Below are positions 59,029 to 64,000 of a stretch of DNA of 64,000 bases, piece by piece. Made by a program: the position numbers and the translations under genes. Where the stretch lies: contig OZ245010.1 of NCBI GenBank assembly GCA_965223735.1, positions 1-64,000 on the forward strand. Direction: 5' to 3'. Position 1 is the stretch's first letter; each line of letters begins with the position of its first letter. The notes below the pieces were generated by a model. It saw only the letters and a program-made list of their open reading frames with translations. It made no database searches and was not told where the DNA came from. Source of the stretch: CAYFZO01 sp965223735. Its GTDB lineage: Bacteria > Pseudomonadota > Gammaproteobacteria > Poriferisulfidales > Oxydemutatoraceae.

Positions 59029-60003
59029 CTACAGACCGGCGCGCAACAGCGTGTGCATATTGAGCACGCCGGCGAGTTGGCCGTGCTCGTCGAACACCGG
59101 CATTGAATTGATCTTTTTCGACTCCATCAGGGTCAGGGCTTCAACTGCAAGGTCACGGACCTTGATCGAGTGAAAGTCTCTGGTCATCATCGCCTCGATC
59201 GGCGTTGTGTGCACGTCGGCGCGTTTATCCATCGCGCGGCGCAGGTCGCCGTCGGTGAAGATGCCGACGACCCGGCCGTCGCCGTCGGTCACCAGCGTCA
59301 TGCCTAGGCCCTTGGCCGACATTTCGCATAATGCATCCACCAACAGCGTTCCGGGGAAGACCGCGGGGATGCCGTCGCCCGTGTGCATCAGGTTTTCGAC
59401 ACGCAGGATCAGGCGGCGCCCGAGTTGGCCGCCGGGGTGCGCGCGCGCAAAATCGTCGGGGGTGAAGCCTTTTGCATGCAGCAGCGAGATTGCCAGCGCG
59501 TCGCCCATTGCCAGCGCGGCGGTGGTGCTCGCTGTCGGCGCGAGCCCCAGCGGGCAGGCCTCCTGCTCGATGCCGATGTCGAGGCACACGGTCGCCGCTT
59601 TCCCGAGCGTTGAGTCCGGATCGCCGGTGAGCGCGATGATCGGGGTTTTCAATCCCCTCAGCGGCGCGAGCAGCGTGTTGATCTCGTCGGTTTCCCCCGA
59701 ATTGGAGATCAGTACCGCGACGTCGCCGTGGCACAGCATCCCCAGGTCGCCGTGGCCCGCTTCAGCCGGGTGGATATAGAAAGCGGGGCTGCCGGTGCTC
59801 GCCAGCGTCGAGGCGATCTTGTTCGCAATATGCCCTGATTTGCCGATGCCCATCAGCACGATGCGCCCCTCGCAGTCGTGCAGGCACTGGCAGGCCCGGA
59901 AGAACCGTTCGTCGATGCGCGGTTTCAGTGCTGCGACCGCGAGTGCCTCGGTGTCGAGCACAGCGAGTGCGAGTTCCTTGATCTTGTCGTGTTCAAGTGT
60001 CAT
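59029..60003 (-). CDS. kdsD: Arabinose-5-phosphate isomerase
   Basis: KdsD converts ribulose-5-phosphate to arabinose-5-phosphate, the first step to KDO. The 324-residue protein has an N-terminal SIS sugar-isomerase domain (GRIVLMGIGKSGHIANKIAS, HPAEAGHGDLGMLCHGDV) and two C-terminal CBS domains (LVDALCEMSAKGLGMTLVTD, VEALTLMESKKINSMPVFDE). It is convergent with lptB. A decayed TnpB element begins 91 bp upstream of its start, so its promoter must lie in a short interval or in the element. Confidence 0.95.
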   Translation of the reverse strand: MTLEHDKIKELALAVLDTEALAVAALKPRIDERFFRACQCLHDCEGRIVLMGIGKSGHIANKIASTLASTGSPAFYIHPAEAGHGDLGMLCHGDVAVLISNSGETDEINTLLAPLRGLKTPIIALTGDPDSTLGKAATVCLDIGIEQEACPLGLAPTASTTAALAMGDALAISLLHAKGFTPDDFARAHPGGQLGRRLILRVENLMHTGDGIPAVFPGTLLVDALCEMSAKGLGMTLVTDGDGRVVGIFTDGDLRRAMDKRADVHTTPIEAMMTRDFHSIKVRDLAVEALTLMESKKINSMPVFDEHGQLAGVLNMHTLLRAGL

Positions 60004-60094
60004 GGCCGTTGAGGTGACCTTTGTGTCTTGTTGAAGGTGCCGTCCCGCCGGTGTTCCTGTGGAGCGGCGATGGGATTTTACCCGCTTATTTTAA

Positions 60095-61341
60095 GGGAAT
60101 TATATACAATAGTCCCTAAAGGACTTGTGTATCCGTTTGACGCTTCACAGGCCGGCTAACGCCGCCACCTCCACGTCCAACTGCCTCATTCCCGAAGGCC
60201 AGGATATTCAGTGCGGCATTCATATCTGCATGATCCCGATGACCGCATTCGGTGCAGTGAAAACTGCGTCCCGCGCGGCTCTTCTTGTTTCTGTATGACC
60301 ACAGACATTACATGTCTGACTGGTATAGGCCGGTGGCACCTTCACTACCGACGCCTTATACGACAGGCATTGCTCCATCTTATACCAGTCCTCGCCAGTA
60401 TCTCGCGGTTCAGGCTGGCTTTTGCTTTAACATTCTTGCCGGGTTCGGCCTCTGTACCCTTCGCGCTCGCCGTCATCCCCTGCGTGTTCAGGTCTTCCAT
60501 GTAAACCACATCATACTTGCGCGCTATCTCTCGTGAGACCTGATGACACCAATTAGTGCGCGTCTGCGCAATCTGCGCCGACGTCTGTTGCGTCCACTTG
60601 CGCGCGCGTGGATAACGACCTGATGCTCTGCGCTTTTCCTTCCTGCTCCCACCATCACGCCTTGCCATCATCCGTTGATAACGACGCTTCCTTGCTTTCA
60701 ACAAAGAGGTATCCGGCGCGTGATAGATCGTCCCGTCGGACAACGCTACTTGGCCGACGTTACGGTCTATACCGACCTCTTTAGGCACGTGCGGCCAAAT
60801 CGCTTCCTGTTCCGTCTCATACACCAAATACGCATACCAGTCGCCGTGCTTGTTCTTGATGGTGCCGCTGACGGCCTTTGCGTCGGGATACGGGTTATGG
60901 CTGATGGGCCTCACCTGCCCGATTTTCGCCACATGCAGCCAGTCACCAATTCAGTCTAAATGCGCTGGCGACCAACGGGATACTGGCTGTTGCAGTGTAG
61001 CGCCCCTTGAACTTCGGCAGGCCGCCCTGCCCCTTCCAAAGCCCCTTGTAATTCGTCTCTATCGGCTTAAGCGACGCCCCGACTATGGCGTATGAGTATT
61101 CATTCAACCACGAATACGCTTTGCGTAAGTTTGTAAAACGCTTATACAGCGAATATGCCCGCGGATCACACTTGCCATAGAACACATACTCATCTCTCAA
61201 CACGCCCACGAGGTGGTTCCACACAAACCGGCAAGCGTCAGCGGTTCCCCATAACTTGCTCGCCTTCGCGCGCGTCGTCGGGTGCAAGCGGTAGCGAATT
61301 GTTCTATGCGTTTTCATCGGGGACTATTGTATATAATTCCC
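60095..61341 (-). mobile_element. TnpB-only insertion element with perfect 22-bp terminal inverted repeats
   Basis: The same 22 bases (GGGAATTATATAC…AGTCCC) occur at 60095-60116 and, inverted, at 61320-61341. The element contains one tnpB-like gene and no tnpA. IS605-family elements typically have subterminal hairpins rather than long inverted repeats, so the ends are unusual for a TnpB carrier. A shortened relative with similar ends lies at 48874-49528. No target duplication is evident. Confidence 0.85.
60116..61317 (-). pseudogene. TnpB-family RNA-guided nuclease gene with three frameshifts
   Basis: Read from the ATG at 61317, the N-terminal part (MKTHRTIRYRLHPTTRAKAS…) runs to about 60950, where one extra base shifts the frame. 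The middle part (VAKIGQVRPISHNPY…) carries the RuvC-I Asp in GIDRNVGQVALSDG and the RuvC-II Glu in VYMEDLNTQGM. A base is missing near 60385. The last part has the zinc finger (CNVCG…CTEC) with another missing base near 60257, then RuvC-III Asp in DHADMNAALNIL. All three catalytic residues survive, so decay is recent. By homology with TnpB systems, the 3' end near 60095-60250 would be the guide-RNA region. Confidence 0.88.
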
Positions 61342-61492
61342 TGTTTTAACCGGGGTGTCTGGCAGGTTGCCTGACGGGGTTGTTTTTGATGCTCGATTGC
61401 AATGCCGCCCCGACGCCGGCGCGGGTCGGCATTTGTCACGGCAGGGGCCGGAGCGATGTCGTGCCGAGCATCGTATCCCGGACAGTGCCCGG
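61342..61492. other. Intergenic region between the TnpB element and the antiporter gene
   Basis: No gene is seen. An inverted repeat ATGCCG/CGGCAT (61402-61407 and 61427-61432), with an inner CCG/CGG, lies downstream of the antiporter stop on the minus strand. It could help terminate that transcript, but it lacks a T run. Confidence 0.4.
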
Positions 61493-62443
61493 TCAGTTGA
61501 TCGCCGCGCGATAAAGTGTCAGTTGATAAGCGACGAAGCACAGCAGCAGCAGCAGACCTTTGCCGCGTCCGAGTGAAAAGCGCGGCGGCATCAGGAACAG
61601 AAGCCACAACAACGCGGTCAGGCCGATCACCGTCAGGTAGTCGCGCGACAGCACTTCGGGCGGCATCCGCGCCGGGTGGATCAACACCGGCAGGCCGATC
61701 ACGGCCAGGCTGTTGAACATGTTGGAACCGAGGATGTTGCCGAGCGCGATCGCGTGCTGCTTGCGGTAGGCGCTGACCAGTGCCGCCGCGAGTTCGGGCA
61801 AGCTGGTGCCGAGCGCGATCACGGTCAGGCCGATGATGAGTTCGGATATGCCGAAGATCTGCGCGACGTGCGTCGCCGCGTACACCGCCATGTAGGAGGC
61901 GGCCAGCAGCACCGCGGTGAAAACGGTGAGCCGGATCCCGGCGTGCTTTTGCCTGGCGGCGATCTGCGACATGTCATCGTCGGTTTGCGCGGCGTCATTT
62001 TTGGTTTTGATCAGCAGGTAGATTGCGGCGGCGAGTGCCGCGAGAAGTAATATGCCGTCGCTGCGTCCGAAGTGGTGACCGTTGAGCAGCAACAGGCCCG
62101 GCAGCGCCGTCGCCGCCGTGACGATCATGAATTTCCGGTAGATGGTCGCGTGCGTCGCCATGACGCCGGAGACCATGGCGGTTGCGCCGAGAACCAGCGC
62201 GATGTTTGCGATGTTGGAACCGAGCGCGTTGCCGACGGCGATCTGCAACGAGTCCCGCAGCGCCGCGACTGACGAGATGACCAACTCGGGTGCGGACGTG
62301 CCGAAGCCGATCACGACGGCGCCGATGATCAACGGCGGGACGCGACAGCGGTTTGCTATTGCCACCGCGCTCAGCAGCATCCGGTCCGCCGCCCAGAAGA
62401 TCAGGGCCAGCGACAAGATGAGAGTGGAAAGGTAAAACGCCAT
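61493..62443 (-). CDS. Calcium/sodium antiporter (YrbG/CaCA family)
   Basis: The 316-residue inner-membrane protein has about ten hydrophobic segments and the two inverted alpha repeats of the Ca2+/cation antiporter family: GFGTSAPELVISSVAALRDS with GNALGSNIANI in the first half, and ALGTSLPELAAALVSAYRKQ with GNILGSNMFN in the second. The ATG at 62443 (MAFYLSTLILSLAL) is chosen because the upstream 44 codons are not membrane-like. It occupies the yrbG position next to kdsD, from which the TnpB element separates it, and is divergent from mlaC. Confidence 0.92.
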   Translation of the reverse strand: MAFYLSTLILSLALIFWAADRMLLSAVAIANRCRVPPLIIGAVVIGFGTSAPELVISSVAALRDSLQIAVGNALGSNIANIALVLGATAMVSGVMATHATIYRKFMIVTAATALPGLLLLNGHHFGRSDGILLLAALAAAIYLLIKTKNDAAQTDDDMSQIAARQKHAGIRLTVFTAVLLAASYMAVYAATHVAQIFGISELIIGLTVIALGTSLPELAAALVSAYRKQHAIALGNILGSNMFNSLAVIGLPVLIHPARMPPEVLSRDYLTVIGLTALLWLLFLMPPRFSLGRGKGLLLLLCFVAYQLTLYRAAIN

Positions 62444-62627
62444 ATTATTCGCGTTATCATAAGGTGCGGTTGGTTGACATACAATTTTCAACGCGGCCGT
62501 ACCTTGCGCCGCGTTCGCGTTATCCGCATAATTTGCGCGGAAGGCGGCGGGTTTCCGGCGGAACGGCTGATCCACGGCACGGATGTAGGGCGCTGCCGGT
62601 CAAATAAATCATACAAGGGCAAGCAAT

Positions 62628-63242
62628 ATGATAAAGCGCATGGAGAAATTATCAGGTGCACTGGTTTTTGCCGTTGTGTTGCCCGTGTGCGTCGCGCAGG
62701 CTGACGACGCGGTTGCCGCACGATCGGCGATGCAGCAGGTTACCGAGCAATTGCTGGCGCGCCTGCATACCGAACTGAAAACGTATCTCGAAGACGAGAA
62801 GCGCCTGTATGCGATGCTCGAAGAGGTCGTGTTGCCGACGGTGGATATGCCTCTTCTCAGTCGCCTGGTGCTGGGAAACCACTGGAAGACGGCCAGCGAA
62901 TTCCAAAAGCGGCACTTCGTTGAAAAATTTCAAACGATGTTGATCCGGAGTTACGGGAAAACGTTGCTTCTGTTGCCCGACATACGGATTGAATATGAGC
63001 CGCTCGCGCCCGACGAGCCGAGCAAGAAATATCAGGTCGTCCGCACGAAGGTGATAGCCAGTGATAACCGAGCGCCTTTGAGCATCAGTTACTCGCTGAT
63101 CAACCGCGAAGGGTGGAAAGTGTTTGACATCATTATTGACGGTTCGAGCATCGCCAGGCAGTTCCGCAACGGGTTTGATCAGGAGATCCGTGAAACCGGT
63201 TTCGACGCGCTGGTCGCACGCCTGAGCCAGTTTGACTACTGA
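62628..63242 (+). CDS. mlaC: Phospholipid-binding protein MlaC
   Basis: MlaC is the periplasmic shuttle that carries phospholipids between the outer-membrane Mla complex and the inner-membrane MlaFEDB transporter. The 204-residue protein has a signal peptide (LSGALVFAVVLPVCVAQA), then the family segments VDMPLLSRLVLGNHWKTAS and WKVFDIIIDGSSIARQFR. In other gammas it follows mlaF, mlaE and mlaD; here the upstream gene is a divergent antiporter, and none of mlaFEDB is in the window. murA starts 57 bp downstream. Confidence 0.92.
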   Translation: MIKRMEKLSGALVFAVVLPVCVAQADDAVAARSAMQQVTEQLLARLHTELKTYLEDEKRLYAMLEEVVLPTVDMPLLSRLVLGNHWKTASEFQKRHFVEKFQTMLIRSYGKTLLLLPDIRIEYEPLAPDEPSKKYQVVRTKVIASDNRAPLSISYSLINREGWKVFDIIIDGSSIARQFRNGFDQEIRETGFDALVARLSQFDY

Positions 63243-63299
63243 TGAACCATCCGGTCTGGGTCTGATACCGATCTCTCCCGCAATACCCCCGGCTGATTG

Positions 63300-64000
63300 A
63301 TGGAGAAGTTGTACATCAGGGGCAAGCAGAGCCTCAACGGGGAAGTGCGCATCTCCGGCGCAAAGAACGCCGTGCTCCCGATCCTTGCTGCGACTCTGCT
63401 GACCGATCAGCGGATGATCATCAATAACATTCCCCATCTGCACGACGTCACGACGACGATAGAACTTTTGAGGCAGATGGGAGTTTCAATTCTGCTCAAT
63501 GAAAACATGAGCATTGAGGTCGAAGCCGACTCGATAGAAAGACTGTTTGCGCCGTACGACGTGGTCAAGACCATGCGCGCTTCAATTCTCGTGCTCGGGC
63601 CGATGCTCGCCCGCCACGGCAGTGCTGAAGTGTCGCTGCCGGGCGGTTGCGCGATCGGGTCGCGTCCGGTGAACATGCATCTCGACGGGCTGCGTGCGAT
63701 GGGGGCGGATATAGAGATCGCCGACGGCTACATCAGGGCGCGCACCAACGGACGCCTCAGGGGCGCCGAGATCGTGCTTGACAGCGTGACCGTCACCGGC
63801 ACCGAAAACCTGCTGATGGCGGCGGCGCTGGCGCAGGGAACCACCACCGTGGAGAACGCGGCGCGCGAGCCGGAAGTCGTCGATCTCGCTAATTGCCTGA
63901 ACAAGATGGGGGCGCGGATCGAGGGGCAGGGCACTTCGGTGATCAGGATACACGGGTGCCCCGAGCTCAACGGATGCTCTTTCGACGTGTTGCCCGACCG
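63300..64000 (+). CDS. murA: UDP-N-acetylglucosamine 1-carboxyvinyltransferase (5' part, cut by window edge)
   Basis: MurA transfers enolpyruvate to UDP-GlcNAc in the first committed step of peptidoglycan synthesis. The 233 residues visible start MEKLYIRGKQSLNGEVRISG and contain AKNAVLPILAATLL. The catalytic Cys is at position 117 in LPGGCAIGSRPVNMHLDGL, which predicts normal fosfomycin sensitivity at this site. The ATG at 63300 overlaps the end of a CCCCGGCTGAT sequence, part of which also occurs in the repeats near 27.8 kb. ibaG/bolA and mlaB, often found between mlaC and murA, are absent. Confidence 0.96.
   Translation, partial: MEKLYIRGKQSLNGEVRISGAKNAVLPILAATLLTDQRMIINNIPHLHDVTTTIELLRQMGVSILLNENMSIEVEADSIERLFAPYDVVKTMRASILVLGPMLARHGSAEVSLPGGCAIGSRPVNMHLDGLRAMGADIEIADGYIRARTNGRLRGAEIVLDSVTVTGTENLLMAAALAQGTTTVENAAREPEVVDLANCLNKMGARIEGQGTSVIRIHGCPELNGCSFDVLPD

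Overview
The window is about 64 kb of GC-rich, gene-dense bacterial chromosome, most likely from an uncultured gammaproteobacterium. The evidence is gene content and order: tRNA-Tyr/Gly/Thr-tuf-tRNA-Trp-secE-nusG-rplKAJL-rpoBC; argC-erpA-anmK-M23 peptidase-tyrS; pilA-pilC-pilD-coaE-zapD; bamD divergent from rluD-pgeF-clpB; and a kdsD/kdsC/lptCAB/hpf/ptsN/rapZ locus. ZapD, ErpA and the Lpt and Mla proteins point to a Gram-negative of this class. The species cannot be named from the sequence.

Region 1 (1-13889) is one giant, strongly repetitive gene that enters from the left edge. It carries 15 near-identical copies of a roughly 654-bp (218-aa) double module, followed by more diverged versions. 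The near-identical module uses only 14 amino-acid types (no Cys, Phe, His, Asn, Trp or Tyr). It contains two small nested in-frame repeats. One 1-bp deletion near 986 breaks the frame, inside a 355-bp block that otherwise matches a downstream segment exactly. The product looks like a long extracellular beta-sandwich stalk, but its termini and function are unknown.

Region 2 (14230-27812) is the translation/transcription operon cluster, with a near-consensus promoter, four tRNA genes, EF-Tu, SecE, NusG, L11, L1, L10, L7/L12 and RNA polymerase beta and beta'. A long structured leader precedes rplJ.

Region 3 (27829-48820) holds conserved housekeeping blocks: hemJ, argC, a DUF6776-like membrane protein, erpA, anmK, an M23 endopeptidase, tyrS, zapD, coaE, type IV pilus genes (pilB absent), nadE, bamD, rluD, pgeF, clpB (candidate heat-shock promoter), mazG and a sat-cysC fusion.

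Region 4 (48874-64000) has two related TnpB-type elements (one internally deleted, one frameshifted), an IS481-like remnant, mgtE with a terminator-bearing leader, and a regulatory phosphotransferase set (EI, HPr, EIIA-Man-like, RapZ, HPr kinase, PtsN) with no sugar permease. Then come hpf, kdsC-lptC-lptA-lptB, kdsD, a Na/Ca antiporter, mlaC and the start of murA. rpoN and the other mla genes, often found at this locus, are not in the window.

The best candidates for something undescribed are the giant 14-amino-acid repeat protein and its recombination history. After it come the small mobile elements with long terminal inverted repeats, and the two RNA-leader candidates upstream of rplJ and mgtE. 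No CRISPR array, rRNA gene or obvious defence or biosynthetic cluster was seen.
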